From Lentzea waywayandensis (lineage in GTDB: Bacteria; Actinomycetota; Actinomycetes; Mycobacteriales; Pseudonocardiaceae): a stretch of 64,000 nucleotides of DNA. The notes beneath the pieces are model-generated. The model did not search any database. It had not been told where the DNA came from and saw only the letters and a program-made list of their open reading frames with translations. Where the stretch lies: NCBI RefSeq assembly GCF_900115955.1, contig NZ_FOYL01000015.1:124001-188000 (forward strand). Direction: 5' to 3'. How positions within the stretch are numbered: position 1 is the stretch's first letter; each line of letters begins with the position of its first letter. Below are positions 42,021-50,436 of this stretch, one piece after another. The translations under genes were made by a program, and so were the position numbers.

Positions 42021-44321
42021 CCGGATCCCGAGCGCTTCCGCCACGTCGTGCTGGAGCCTGGTCATGCCGGGCGACTCGTAGCCCTCGCACTCGACCAGGG
42101 CGCGCACCCGATGCCTGATCGCCGCGTCGCGGTCGCCCATGCGGTCGCAGAGCCCGCCGAGCTCCATCAGCACCGACACCCTGAGCTCCGGGTCGGACAG
42201 CGACTCCACGGCCCCGGCCAGCTGTTCTCGCGCCTCGGCGAGCCGTCCGGTGGCGGCCAGCGCACGGCCGCGGGTGTGCCGGGTCATCGAGAGCAGGTTC
42301 GCCGCTCCCCTCCCGGTCAGTTCCTCGGCCCGCGCCACCACCCGCAGCGCCTCCGCGTGATCGCCCGCCGCGACCAGCGCGTCCGCCAGGCGCAGGACCA
42401 GCTGGGCGGCGTTCTCCAGGGCCACGCCGCGCTGGTCGCCCCGCAGCGCGCGCTCTTCCTCGACGCACGAACGGTGCGTCTCGACCGCCTCGGCGAAGCG
42501 GCCGAGCCGTTGCAGCAGAACACCGGAGTACGACAACGCGAGCACCACGTTCATCGGCTGACCGGTCTCCCGGAACAGCTCCGCGGCACGCCTGGCATGC
42601 GCCACCCCGGCCTCGTGGTCGCCGAGGCGGGTCTCGATGGCCGACCGGTAGTAGTGCGCCCAGGCCGTCTCCTGGACCGAGCCGCACTCCTCCGCCACCC
42701 GCAACGCCTCCTCGTGCCACCGCAGGGCCAGCGGGATGTGCGTGTGGCGCGCGACGTAGACCCAGCAGACGAAGTTGAGCTGCTGGGCCTGCCGTTCCCG
42801 CTCGCCCAGTTCACCGGCCGCGGCGACGCCCGCCGTGTAGACCTCCAGCCACAGCTCGCCCGTGCCGCGGTGGTCGGAGTACCAGTGCATCGACTTCGCC
42901 AGCGCCAGCACCTGCTCGTGGGCGCCGTCGGCGACGGCCTCCCGGAACGCGCCACGCCAGTTCGGCAGCTCGTCGGACAGCCAACGGCCCGCACTGACCA
43001 GGTCCGCCGCGCCCTGGTCGTCAGGCACGAACGCCGACGCGGACCGGGTCGCGGTGGCCAGCAGCCAGTCGCGCGTGCGCAGGCGGTGCGTCTCCACGTC
43101 GGATTCGTCGCTGTGCAAGCGTTCGCGCGCGTAGTCGCGGATCAGGTCGTGGAACGAGTAACGGCCGGGAACGTCCGGCCGGAGCAGGCTCGCGTCGACG
43201 AGTTCCTCCAGCACCGTCTCGGCGTCGTCGATCCCGGCGGCCACCGCGGCGAGCCCGACGGACGTGTCCGGGCCGTGGATCAGCGCGAGCCTGCGGAACA
43301 GCGTCGCGGTCTCGGGTGCGAGCAGCCGGTAGGACAGCTCGAACGCGGTGCGGACCTGGACGTCACCGGTCGCGAGCACGTCGAGACGTGCGCGTTCGTC
43401 GGAGAGCTGCTCGGCGACGTGCCGCAACGACGACGTGGTGCGGCCCGCGATCGCAAGAGCCAGCGGAACGCCACCGCACAGCGTCGCGACCCGGTCCGCC
43501 GACTCCGGATCGGCGGAGATCCGGTCGGCACCGGCGGTCGCGGCGAGCAACGCGACGGCGCCGTCGTGCCGCAACGGGCCGAGGTCGACACGAGAGCGAC
43601 TGTTCAGGCCCGCCAGGACGTTGCGGCTGGTCACGACCACGAGCGATCCGGGACTGGCGGCGAGCAACGGCCGGACCTGGGCCTCGTTCGCGGCGTTGTC
43701 GAGCACGAGCAGCACGGTCCGTTCGCGCAGCATCGACCGGTAGAGGCGGAGACCGTCGCCGGGATCGGACGGCATCTTGGCGTCGGGCACGCCGAACGCC
43801 CGCAGCAGCCGCGCGATCGCCCGTTCCGCCGACAGCGGGGACGTGTCCATGCCGCGCAGGTCGAGGTGCAGGCAGCCGTCGGTGAACCGGCCGGCGAACC
43901 GGTGCGCCGCGTCGACCGCGAGAGAGGTCTTCCCCACGCCCGGAGGTCCGTGCACGACAACGACATCCAGCACGGACGACGCGGCCGCACGACGGATGCA
44001 CTCCGCCAGCTGCTGCTGCTCTGCTTCACGGCCGATGAGCGGTTCGGCCGGAGGTGGCGCGCAGTCCGTGCGTTCAGGACGTGGTCGCACGGCTTCCGAC
44101 GACCGTGCGAGGGCCACGAACTCCTGAGCCTCGGCGCCGTCCAGGCCGAGCCCGGTCACGAGCAGGTCGACGGTCTGGGCCTGCGGGGTGTGAACGCGGC
44201 CGCGTTCGAGATCGCTCAGCGTGCGGACGCCCAGACCGGCGCGCGCGGCGAGGTTCTCCTGGGTGAGTGCGGCCCGGCGCCGGTAGAACCGCAGGAACTC
44301 GCTGAAGGTGGTCGCCCGCAC
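42012..44321 (-). CDS. XRE-HTH/NB-ARC/TPR (STAND) regulator
   Basis: About 769 residues. Residues 5-65 are an XRE helix-turn-helix (FLRFYRRRAALTQENLAARA, then GLGVRTLSDLERGRVHTPQ). The NB-ARC ATPase follows, with Walker A VVHGPPGVGKTSLAVDAAHR and Walker B RTVLLVLDNAANEAQ, then GVPLALAIAGR. The C-terminal half is a tetratricopeptide array (for example AWAHYYRSAIETRLGDHEAG). STAND proteins act as signal-gated switches. GTG 44321 lies 4 bases after the stop of the paralogous upstream gene, so the pair is co-translated. The ligand is unknown. Confidence 0.87.
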   Translation of the reverse strand: MRATTFSEFLRFYRRRAALTQENLAARAGLGVRTLSDLERGRVHTPQAQTVDLLVTGLGLDGAEAQEFVALARSSEAVRPRPERTDCAPPPAEPLIGREAEQQQLAECIRRAAASSVLDVVVVHGPPGVGKTSLAVDAAHRFAGRFTDGCLHLDLRGMDTSPLSAERAIARLLRAFGVPDAKMPSDPGDGLRLYRSMLRERTVLLVLDNAANEAQVRPLLAASPGSLVVVTSRNVLAGLNSRSRVDLGPLRHDGAVALLAATAGADRISADPESADRVATLCGGVPLALAIAGRTTSSLRHVAEQLSDERARLDVLATGDVQVRTAFELSYRLLAPETATLFRRLALIHGPDTSVGLAAVAAGIDDAETVLEELVDASLLRPDVPGRYSFHDLIRDYARERLHSDESDVETHRLRTRDWLLATATRSASAFVPDDQGAADLVSAGRWLSDELPNWRGAFREAVADGAHEQVLALAKSMHWYSDHRGTGELWLEVYTAGVAAAGELGERERQAQQLNFVCWVYVARHTHIPLALRWHEEALRVAEECGSVQETAWAHYYRSAIETRLGDHEAGVAHARRAAELFRETGQPMNVVLALSYSGVLLQRLGRFAEAVETHRSCVEEERALRGDQRGVALENAAQLVLRLADALVAAGDHAEALRVVARAEELTGRGAANLLSMTRHTRGRALAATGRLAEAREQLAGAVESLSDPELRVSVLMELGGLCDRMGDRDAAIRHRVRALVECEGYESPGMTRLQHDVAEALGIRSA

Positions 44322-44325
44322 GCCT

Positions 44326-46581
44326 TCACCCCCTGGCCAAGCACTCCCGCACCTCGGCGGCGATCTCTCGCGTCGCGTCGGTGTCCCACCGTTCGCACGC
44401 CGCGAGCGAGTCTCGCAGATGATGCCGGTACGCGCTGTGGTCGCCCCGTGACTCGGCGTTGCCGGCGAGCGCGCGCAGGATCTCGATCTCCCCGAGGCCG
44501 TCGCCGATCGCGCGGAACCCCGCGAGCGCCTGGCCGAGGTCCTCGTCGGACTCGGCGAGCCGGCCCGCCGCGCGGTGGGCGAGCGCGCGGTGCCACAACG
44601 TTGTGGCAAGCCAGGACGCCATCCGTGCGCGCCGGTAGACGTCCTCGGCCTCGGTCAGTGCCGCGACGGCATCGTCGGGCCTGTCGACATCTATCAGAGC
44701 GAGGCCGAGCCATCCGAGCGTGCGGCCCAGTGCGGAGAGTTCGTAGATGGTGCCGGCGTAGGCGCGTTGTTCCTTCGCTACTTCTTCGTGCGCGGTCACG
44801 GCGGCGATGGGGCGGTTCATCAATCGCCACAGCACGCCGAGCACGGACCGTGCGTAGTGCTCGTCCATGGGCTCGTGCATCGAGTCGATCGCTTTGAGGC
44901 ACACGCGTTCGGCCTCGTCGAACTGACCGAGCCCGCTGTGCGCGGCCGACGCGATCAGCCACACCCAGCCGAGGTGCCCGGTCTCCCCCGACTCCTCGGC
45001 GACGCGGGCCGCGCGGGTCAGCACCTCCAGCGCCGGTCCTGACCGGCCGGCGACGTCGAACAGCGCCCAGCCGAGCTGGCCGCGCACGACGATCTCCTGC
45101 CACGGCTCGCGCGCGGAGGCGAGGGCGAGGCGGTAGACGCGTTCCCAGACGAGGCCCGGTTCGATGGACGCGTAGTGCGAGAGTGCGATCACCGCGCGGG
45201 CCACGTCGTCGTGCAGATCCCTGGCCTGTGCCCGTTCGACGATCTCGGGCAGCAGGTCGCGATGCTCGTCCAGCCAGCGCCTTCCCGTTGCCACGTCGGG
45301 GAAAGTCCTGTCACGCGGACTCACGCGGCGCGCGTCGCCCGTCTGTCCGAAGAGGACTCCGGCGGCCACGGTGGTCTCCAGCAGCCACGCGAGCATCCTG
45401 CGGTCGGCGTCGTCGTCGGTGGCGTCGACCAACCCCGTGGCGAACGTCCGGACGAGGCCGTGGATCACGTAGCCGTGGTCGTCGGTGTCGAGCAGGCTGA
45501 CGTCCGTGAGCTCTTCCAGCGCCTGTTCGGCCTCGGCGACGGACAGGCCCGCCAGTTCGGCGGCGAGCGCCGGGGTGACGTGGGTGCCGACGAGCAGCCC
45601 GAGCCGCCGGAACACCAGCCGCGCGGTCTCGGGCAGGTGCGCCAGCGACACCTCGAACGCGCCGCGCACGTCGAGGTCGCCCGCGGTGAGCGCGGCCAGG
45701 CGGCGTTCCTCGATCTGCTCCACGAGATGGCCGAGGGGCCAGCGCGGACGGCTGGCGAGCCGGTTGCCGGCGATCCGGAGCGCGAGCGGCGACGTTCCGC
45801 ACAGCCGGACGAGCTCCCGTGCGGTCTCGTGGTCGGCCTCGACGCGGTGCGCCCCGATGATCGACGCGAGCAACTCGACGGCGCACGGTTCGGTGAGCCC
45901 GCCGAGCCGGATCCAGGTGGCGCCCGCCAGTCTGGCGAGCCTGCGCCGGGACGTGACGATCGTGAGGCAGCCCGGATCGGCTCGGAGCGTGCGGATCTCC
46001 TCCTCCGTGCGCGCACCGTCGAGCACGAGCAGAAGGCGCTTGCCCGCGAGCAACGACCGGTAGAGCCGCGTCTGGCCGTTCACGTCCTCGGGCACGTGTT
46101 CGGCAGGCACACCGAGGTCTTTGAGCAACCGTTGGAGCGGCTGCGCGGAGCCCTCCAGGTCGATGAGCAGCTGACCGTCTGGAAAGCGGTCCTCCAGCAG
46201 ATGGGCGGCCCTCACGGCGAGGCTGGTCTTACCGGTACCCGCGGCGCCGTGGACGACCACGAGCCCGTTGGGCTTCTGCGCGATGGCGTCGAGTTCGGCG
46301 TCCCGGCCGACGAGGTCCGCGACGTACATCGGCAGCGACCAGACCGGGCTGCTCAGCACGACCCGGCCGGTCCTGGCGAGGCGGCGCAGTTCGGCGCGGT
46401 CGGCTTCGTCGAGGCCCAGCGCGTCGAGCAGGGCCTCGGTCGTGCGGCGCTGCGGGGAACGGGCGTGGCCGCGTTCCATGTCGCTGATGGCGCGGACGCT
46501 GACACCGGACCGTTCGCTGAGCTCTTCCTGACTGAGCCCGGCGTTCTTGCGGTGCTGCACGAGCTGGGCGCCGAACGTCAT
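44326..46581 (-). CDS. XRE-HTH/NB-ARC/TPR (STAND) regulator, tandem paralogue
   Basis: A 751-residue protein with the same order as its downstream neighbour: XRE helix-turn-helix (GAQLVQHRKNAGLSQEELSE, then RSGVSVRAISDMERGHARSP), NB-ARC with Walker A VVHGAAGTGKTSLAVRAAHL and Walker B LLLVLDGARTEEE, and a TPR half. It has no reliable Shine-Dalgarno sequence, but a TAACT-GA-AGTTA dyad lies immediately upstream of ATG 46581. Ten bases separate it from the GntR gene, so all three may share a transcript. Confidence 0.87.
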   Translation of the reverse strand: MTFGAQLVQHRKNAGLSQEELSERSGVSVRAISDMERGHARSPQRRTTEALLDALGLDEADRAELRRLARTGRVVLSSPVWSLPMYVADLVGRDAELDAIAQKPNGLVVVHGAAGTGKTSLAVRAAHLLEDRFPDGQLLIDLEGSAQPLQRLLKDLGVPAEHVPEDVNGQTRLYRSLLAGKRLLLVLDGARTEEEIRTLRADPGCLTIVTSRRRLARLAGATWIRLGGLTEPCAVELLASIIGAHRVEADHETARELVRLCGTSPLALRIAGNRLASRPRWPLGHLVEQIEERRLAALTAGDLDVRGAFEVSLAHLPETARLVFRRLGLLVGTHVTPALAAELAGLSVAEAEQALEELTDVSLLDTDDHGYVIHGLVRTFATGLVDATDDDADRRMLAWLLETTVAAGVLFGQTGDARRVSPRDRTFPDVATGRRWLDEHRDLLPEIVERAQARDLHDDVARAVIALSHYASIEPGLVWERVYRLALASAREPWQEIVVRGQLGWALFDVAGRSGPALEVLTRAARVAEESGETGHLGWVWLIASAAHSGLGQFDEAERVCLKAIDSMHEPMDEHYARSVLGVLWRLMNRPIAAVTAHEEVAKEQRAYAGTIYELSALGRTLGWLGLALIDVDRPDDAVAALTEAEDVYRRARMASWLATTLWHRALAHRAAGRLAESDEDLGQALAGFRAIGDGLGEIEILRALAGNAESRGDHSAYRHHLRDSLAACERWDTDATREIAAEVRECLARG

Positions 46582-46582
46582 G

Positions 46583-46594
46583 TAACTGAAGTTA
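46583..46594. promoter_or_regulatory. TAACT-GA-AGTTA dyad between GntR stop and STAND start
   Basis: Perfect 5-bp arms (46583-46587 and 46590-46594). It overlaps the TAA stop of GntR and sits one base from the STAND start codon. A possible autoregulatory site for the XRE domain. Confidence 0.35.
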
Positions 46595-47245
46595 GTGGGT
46601 CAAACTCGTCAGCATCTGCGCACACACCCGAGAGAGGTGCCTGCGCATCACCTCCGACGCCTTGGCCGCGTCGCCGTCCGCGATCGCCCGCACGAGTTCG
46701 TCGTGGTCGTCCATCGACGCGTGCTGGTGCGGCGGGTCGTCCGCCAGCGCACTGCGCAGCAGCACCACGCGCTGCTGCACGAGCTGGACCTGCTCGGAGA
46801 TGTACGGGCTGCGGGCGGCGTCGAGCAACGTCCGGTGGAACGCGAGGTCCAGCCGGTACGGGAACGGCTGCCCGGCCTTGTAGTTGCGCCGGCTCTCCGC
46901 GCAGACCTCCTGCAGCCGCACGAGATCCACATCGGTCCGGCGCGACGCCGCGAGCTCCGCCGCCGCGCACTCCAGCGCGGTGCGCAGCTCGAACAACGCC
47001 CGGACGTCCTCGGGACTGGCGTCCGGCACGAACGCGCCTCGGTGCGGGACCAGCGTCAGGAGGCCCTCGGAGGCCAGGTGCCGGATCGCCTCGCGCAACG
47101 GCCCGCGGCTGATGCCGAGCTTCTGCGCCACCTCGACCTCGTTGACCCGCGAGCCCGGCGGGATCTCCCCGGTGAGCACCTGCTCTCGCAGCACGTCCAC
47201 GGCCTGCCCGGCCAGACTGAGGTGCAAGGGCGTCGGGGGTGTCAC
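46592..47245 (-). CDS. GntR/FadR-family (FCD) regulator
   Basis: A 217-residue protein. The N-terminal GntR winged helix is VDVLREQVLTGEIPPGSRVN, then EVEVAQKLGISRGPLREAIRHLASEGLLTL. The C-terminal FCD domain has the metal-binding pattern Asp-x3-His (DLAFHRTLLDA) and later histidines. GTG 47245 has AGGAGA upstream. It is divergent from the asparaginase gene and shares a perfect 16-bp palindrome with it, so asparaginase is its most likely target. Confidence 0.9.
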   Translation of the reverse strand: MTPPTPLHLSLAGQAVDVLREQVLTGEIPPGSRVNEVEVAQKLGISRGPLREAIRHLASEGLLTLVPHRGAFVPDASPEDVRALFELRTALECAAAELAASRRTDVDLVRLQEVCAESRRNYKAGQPFPYRLDLAFHRTLLDAARSPYISEQVQLVQQRVVLLRSALADDPPHQHASMDDHDELVRAIADGDAAKASEVMRRHLSRVCAQMLTSLTH

Positions 47246-47302
47246 CTTCGTCTCCTGATCTGGACGGCACCGGCCGTCCTGCCGCTAAACTAGCGAACGT
47301 GT

Positions 47303-47318
47303 CAACTGTCGACAGTTG
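47303..47318. promoter_or_regulatory. GntR operator CAACTGTCGACAGTTG
   Basis: A perfect 16-bp palindrome in the GntR/asparaginase divergent region, just downstream of a TAAACT possible -10 box (47286-47291) for asparaginase. The TGTCGACA core is compatible with FadR-subfamily sites. Confidence 0.7.
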
Positions 47319-47353
47319 GCAGTTTCTCGGGATCTGAGTGCGGGAGGGACGAC

Positions 47354-48307
47354 ATGGGACACGAAGTGGTGGCTGAGGTCTGGCGGGGCGACTTCCTGGA
47401 GTCCGTGCACCACGGCACCGTCGTCGCCACCGATCCGTCCGGTTCCCCGGTGCTGTCGATCGGCCGCCCCGGCGACGTGGCGTTCCCGCGTTCGTCGAAC
47501 AAGCCGCTCCAGGCCCTCGCGATGCTCCGCAGCGGCCTCGACCTCGACGGCGAACTGCTCGCCCTGGCCTGCGCCTCCCACTCGGGCGAGGACTTCCACG
47601 TCGACGGCGCCCTGCGCATCCTGGCCTCGGCGGGTCTGACCGAGGACGCGCTGCGGTGCACCCCGGACCTGCCGCTCGGCGAGCAGGCGCGCGCCCATCA
47701 CCTCGCGCAGGGCCTCGCCGCCGCCCCGAAGTACATGAACTGCTCCGGCAAGCACGCCGCCATGCTCGCCACCTGCGTGGCCAACGGCTGGCCGACCGGC
47801 AGCTACCTCGACCCGACGCACCCGTTGCAGGTCGCGACCCGCGAGACCATCGAGGACGTGGCCGGCGAGCCCGTCGCCCAGGTCGGCGTGGACGGCTGCG
47901 GCGCCCCGATCTTCGCCATCAGCCTCACCGGCCTCGCCCGCGCGTTCGGCCGTCTCGCCGCCGCGGCCCCCGGCACCCTCGAACACCGCGTCGCCACGGC
48001 CATGAACACCTACCCGCAGTGGGTCGGTGGCACCGGCCGCGACGTCACCGTCCTCATGGACGCCCTGCCCGGCCTCATCGCCAAGGACGGCGCCGAGGGC
48101 GTCTACGCGGTCGGCCTGCCCACCGGCGAGGGGGTGGCGCTGAAGATCGCCGACGGTTCGTCGCGCGCCCGTGCGGTCGTCATCGTCGCGGTGCTCAAGC
48201 GGCTCGGCGTGGACGTGAGCAAGGTCGAGGACCTCGCCACCGTGCCGGTTCTCGGACACGGCCGAACGGTCGGCGCCGTCAGGCCGTCGCTCGCACTCGC
48301 GAGTTGA
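47354..48307 (+). CDS. L-asparaginase II-like amidohydrolase
   Basis: A 317-residue protein of the thermolabile asparaginase II family (distinct from the E. coli AnsB fold). GDVAFPRSSNKPLQALAMLRSG, ALACASHSGEDFHVDG, NCSGKHAAMLATC and GVDGCGAPIFAISL are its conserved blocks. It hydrolyses asparagine to aspartate and ammonia in the cytoplasm (no signal peptide). ATG 47354 has GGGAGG upstream. Control by the divergent GntR regulator is likely. Confidence 0.88.
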   Translation: MGHEVVAEVWRGDFLESVHHGTVVATDPSGSPVLSIGRPGDVAFPRSSNKPLQALAMLRSGLDLDGELLALACASHSGEDFHVDGALRILASAGLTEDALRCTPDLPLGEQARAHHLAQGLAAAPKYMNCSGKHAAMLATCVANGWPTGSYLDPTHPLQVATRETIEDVAGEPVAQVGVDGCGAPIFAISLTGLARAFGRLAAAAPGTLEHRVATAMNTYPQWVGGTGRDVTVLMDALPGLIAKDGAEGVYAVGLPTGEGVALKIADGSSRARAVVIVAVLKRLGVDVSKVEDLATVPVLGHGRTVGAVRPSLALAS

Positions 48308-48349
48308 CCGTCACTCCAGCGGTGAACACCCAGCACACGGGAATCCCGT

Positions 48350-48371
48350 CCCCCAGCCACTAAGCTGGGGG
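48350..48371 (+). promoter_or_regulatory. Hairpin overlapping the ribosome-binding site of the small membrane protein gene
   Basis: CCCCCAGC (48350-48357) pairs perfectly with GCTGGGGG (48364-48371) around a 6-base loop. The right arm contains the GGGGG that should serve as Shine-Dalgarno for ATG 48374. It could terminate asparaginase transcription or hide the start site. Confidence 0.5.
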
Positions 48372-48373
48372 TT

Positions 48374-48664
48374 ATGGGCGATTCGAAGGACGAGAACGAG
48401 AAGTTCCAGGAGGAACTGATCGGCCTCGACCCACACGATCCCGAGACGAAGGCGTTCGCCGACCATCTCGACAAGATGAAGCGGCAACGCCCCGGCTTCA
48501 CCGTCGAGGGCTACCTCGACGGCGTGCAGGACTTCGCCGACTCGGCGAACCGCACGACCGGGCACCAGCGGCTCGTCGCGGTCATCATCGTGGGGCTCAT
48601 CCTGCTGGGCGTGCTCCTCACCATCTGGTTCGCACTGGGCGACATCCTCGCCATCATCTTCTGA
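48374..48664 (+). CDS. Small single-pass membrane protein (96 residues)
   Basis: An acidic soluble part (residues 1-65, with HDPETKAFADHLDKMKRQRP) is followed by one C-terminal hydrophobic helix (LVAVIIVGLILLGVLLTIWF) and a short tail, suggesting tail anchoring with the N-terminus in the cytoplasm. I do not recognise a family. Confidence 0.7.
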   Translation: MGDSKDENEKFQEELIGLDPHDPETKAFADHLDKMKRQRPGFTVEGYLDGVQDFADSANRTTGHQRLVAVIIVGLILLGVLLTIWFALGDILAIIF

Positions 48665-48776
48665 GTCGCACACCTTCTGGCCACAAACGAGAACAAGTCC
48701 TTAACGGGGCCTTACGGCGCCACAGCCCACAGCCTCGCCGGGAAGCCCCGAGGGCACTCCGGAGTTATAAAGAGTC

Positions 48777-49199
48777 ATGGAACCTGTTGTCGGCGCCACC
48801 CCCAAAGTCGTGCGTTCCGAAGAGGAATGGCGCGCCCAGCTCAACCCCGCCGAGTTCGCGGTGCTGCGCCAGGCCGGCACCGAGCGTCCGTGGACCGGCG
48901 AGTACACCGAGACCAAGACCGAGGGCCTCTACGAGTGCCGTGCCTGCGGAGCCGAACTCTTCCGCAGCGACACCAAGTTCGACTCGCACTGCGGCTGGCC
49001 GTCGTTCTTCTCGCCGCTGGCCGGTGACTCGGTCATCCTGCGCGAGGACCGCGCGCTCGGAATGAAGCGCGTCGAGGTGCTCTGCGCCACGTGCCACAGC
49101 CACCTCGGGCATGTTTTCGAAGGTGAGGGGTATCCCACCCCTACGGACCAGCGCTACTGCATCAACTCCGTCTCCTTGAAACTCGTTCCGTCCGAATAG
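48777..49199 (+). CDS. msrB: Peptide methionine (R)-S-oxide reductase
   Basis: A 140-residue MsrB. Two CxxC zinc pairs are present (CRACG and CATCH), with KFDSHCGWPSFF and the catalytic cysteine in QRYCINSVSL. It reduces methionine-R-sulfoxide in damaged proteins with thioredoxin. It precedes the TIGR04222/MNIO region, though no functional link is evident. A TTATAA -10-like box is at 48765-48770. Confidence 0.93.
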   Translation: MEPVVGATPKVVRSEEEWRAQLNPAEFAVLRQAGTERPWTGEYTETKTEGLYECRACGAELFRSDTKFDSHCGWPSFFSPLAGDSVILREDRALGMKRVEVLCATCHSHLGHVFEGEGYPTPTDQRYCINSVSLKLVPSE

Positions 49200-49252
49200 G
49201 AGACTGAGCCTCAGTCCGGTCACCAAGGATCCGGACAGACCTGGGAGGCACC

Positions 49253-49327
49253 ATGATCTTCCGCATCGTCCTGCGCGGCACCGACGGCGAAGGCTCCAGC
49301 GGAGTCGATGGCGGCTCGTCGAGCTAG
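49253..49327 (+). CDS. 24-residue Gly/Ser-tailed peptide ahead of the MNIO cassette
   Basis: ATG 49253 has GGGAGG 5 bases upstream, an excellent ribosome-binding site. The peptide starts MIFRIVLRGTDGEG and ends in a Gly/Ser-rich tail (GGSSS), with no cysteine. It sits 130 bases before the first TIGR04222 gene. It may be a leader or translated small protein; the sequence is too short to classify. Confidence 0.5.
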   Translation: MIFRIVLRGTDGEGSSGVDGGSSS

Positions 49328-49365
49328 CCGCAAGCGCGAAACAGGGACAGAAGGCCGGCAACCCT

Positions 49366-49386
49366 AAGGCTTCGTCAACAAGCCTT
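49366..49386 (+). terminator. AAGGCTT-n7-AAGCCTT hairpin ahead of the first TIGR04222 gene
   Basis: Perfect 7-bp arms (49366-49372 and 49380-49386) with a 7-base loop, between the 24-codon peptide and the cassette. A weak terminator or attenuator candidate. Confidence 0.4.
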
Positions 49387-49456
49387 GTGAGGCTGTGGCG
49401 CGGACCACACCATTGACCCACCGAAGCACTTTCGGGGCAGTCAGGGGGTGGGTCGC

Positions 49457-50347
49457 ATGCAGAGGCCTTGGGGATTGTCCGGACCGGAGTTCCTTCAGCT
49501 CTACTGGATCGGGCTGGCACTCGCGGTGCTGGTCGCGATCGTCGTTCGGGTACGCGTGCGGGCGGGTCACAGCACTCAGCCCGTGCGCTCCCTCGACATG
49601 GACGAGCTCGCATATCTTGCGGGCGGTCCAAGACGCGTGGTCGAGACGGCCATCGCGCGACTGCTCACCTCGGGTGAGCTCAGGACTTCACGGCGTGGCA
49701 CCGTTCAGGTCACGTCCACCACGAAGTCGCTGAACCAGGTGGACCGCGCCGTCATCACCGACAGCCAGCGCTACACCAACCGCACCGTCAACCTGATGAT
49801 CCCCGCCGTCGCCGGCGACGGCGTGGTCACGGCGATCGGGCAGCGTCTCCAGGACATGGGCCTGGTCGTCGACCCGGGCGTCGCGAAAAGCGCTCTGCGC
49901 AAGGGATCCATCGCGTTGTGGGTACTGCTCGCGATCGGGATCGCGCGCTGGGTCAACGGCCTCGCGATCGGCGCGAACATCGGCTGGCTCACGCTGCAGC
50001 TCGTCATCACGGGCCTGCTGATCCTTCTCCTCACGCGGCGCGGCAAGCACGTCCGCACCAGCAAGGGCAACCGCGTGCTCGACGGCGCTCGCACCACGAG
50101 CACCAGGGCGGCGGGAAGCGTGGACGAGGTCATGTACGCGGGCGCGGCCGGCGCGGTGCTCTTCGGCGGCCTCATCGTCTACCCGGACCTTGCGGTGCGC
50201 ACCTCGCTGCTCGCCTCCTCCGGCTCCGGCAGCAGCTACAGCAGCAGTAGCTACAGCTCGTGTTCATCCAGTTCTTCTTCGTGTTCAAGCGGAAGCAGCT
50301 GTGGTGGAGGCGGCGGGGGCGGTGGCTGCGGCGGAGGCGGCGGCTGA
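49457..50347 (+). CDS. TIGR04222-type membrane protein with Ser/Cys/Gly-rich tail (4 Cys)
   Basis: About 296 residues. An N-terminal transmembrane helix (LQLYWIGLALAVLVAIVV) precedes a winged-helix-like domain (AYLAGGPRRVVETAIARLLT). Two central membrane helices follow (IALWVLLAIGIARWV and LVITGLLILLL). The final 45 residues are almost pure Ser, Tyr, Gly and Cys, with four cysteines and ending in glycine runs. ATG 49457 is favoured, with GGGGGTGG upstream; GTG 49448 is possible. The domain family is known only as a conserved unit next to low-complexity sequence. Candidate substrate of the DUF692 enzyme downstream. Confidence 0.82.
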   Translation: MQRPWGLSGPEFLQLYWIGLALAVLVAIVVRVRVRAGHSTQPVRSLDMDELAYLAGGPRRVVETAIARLLTSGELRTSRRGTVQVTSTTKSLNQVDRAVITDSQRYTNRTVNLMIPAVAGDGVVTAIGQRLQDMGLVVDPGVAKSALRKGSIALWVLLAIGIARWVNGLAIGANIGWLTLQLVITGLLILLLTRRGKHVRTSKGNRVLDGARTTSTRAAGSVDEVMYAGAAGAVLFGGLIVYPDLAVRTSLLASSGSGSSYSSSSYSSCSSSSSSCSSGSSCGGGGGGGGCGGGGG

Positions 50348-50436
50348 TCGGTTGTTCGGACCTGTTCAGGTAACAACAGGAACCCAGGGGTAGATCTCAC
50401 GTCGAAGATGCACTGACACCAGTGAGGGGAGTGCTG

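Noticed and set aside
42048..44897. A 949-codon plus-strand open frame opposite the STAND genes
   Set aside because: Its translation is low in motif content and dominated by Arg/Gln/Val, and the minus strand carries clear XRE, Walker and TPR motifs.
49253..49327. 24-residue peptide as a classical RiPP precursor
   Set aside because: It has no cysteine and is too short to hold both leader and core; kept only as a small peptide gene.
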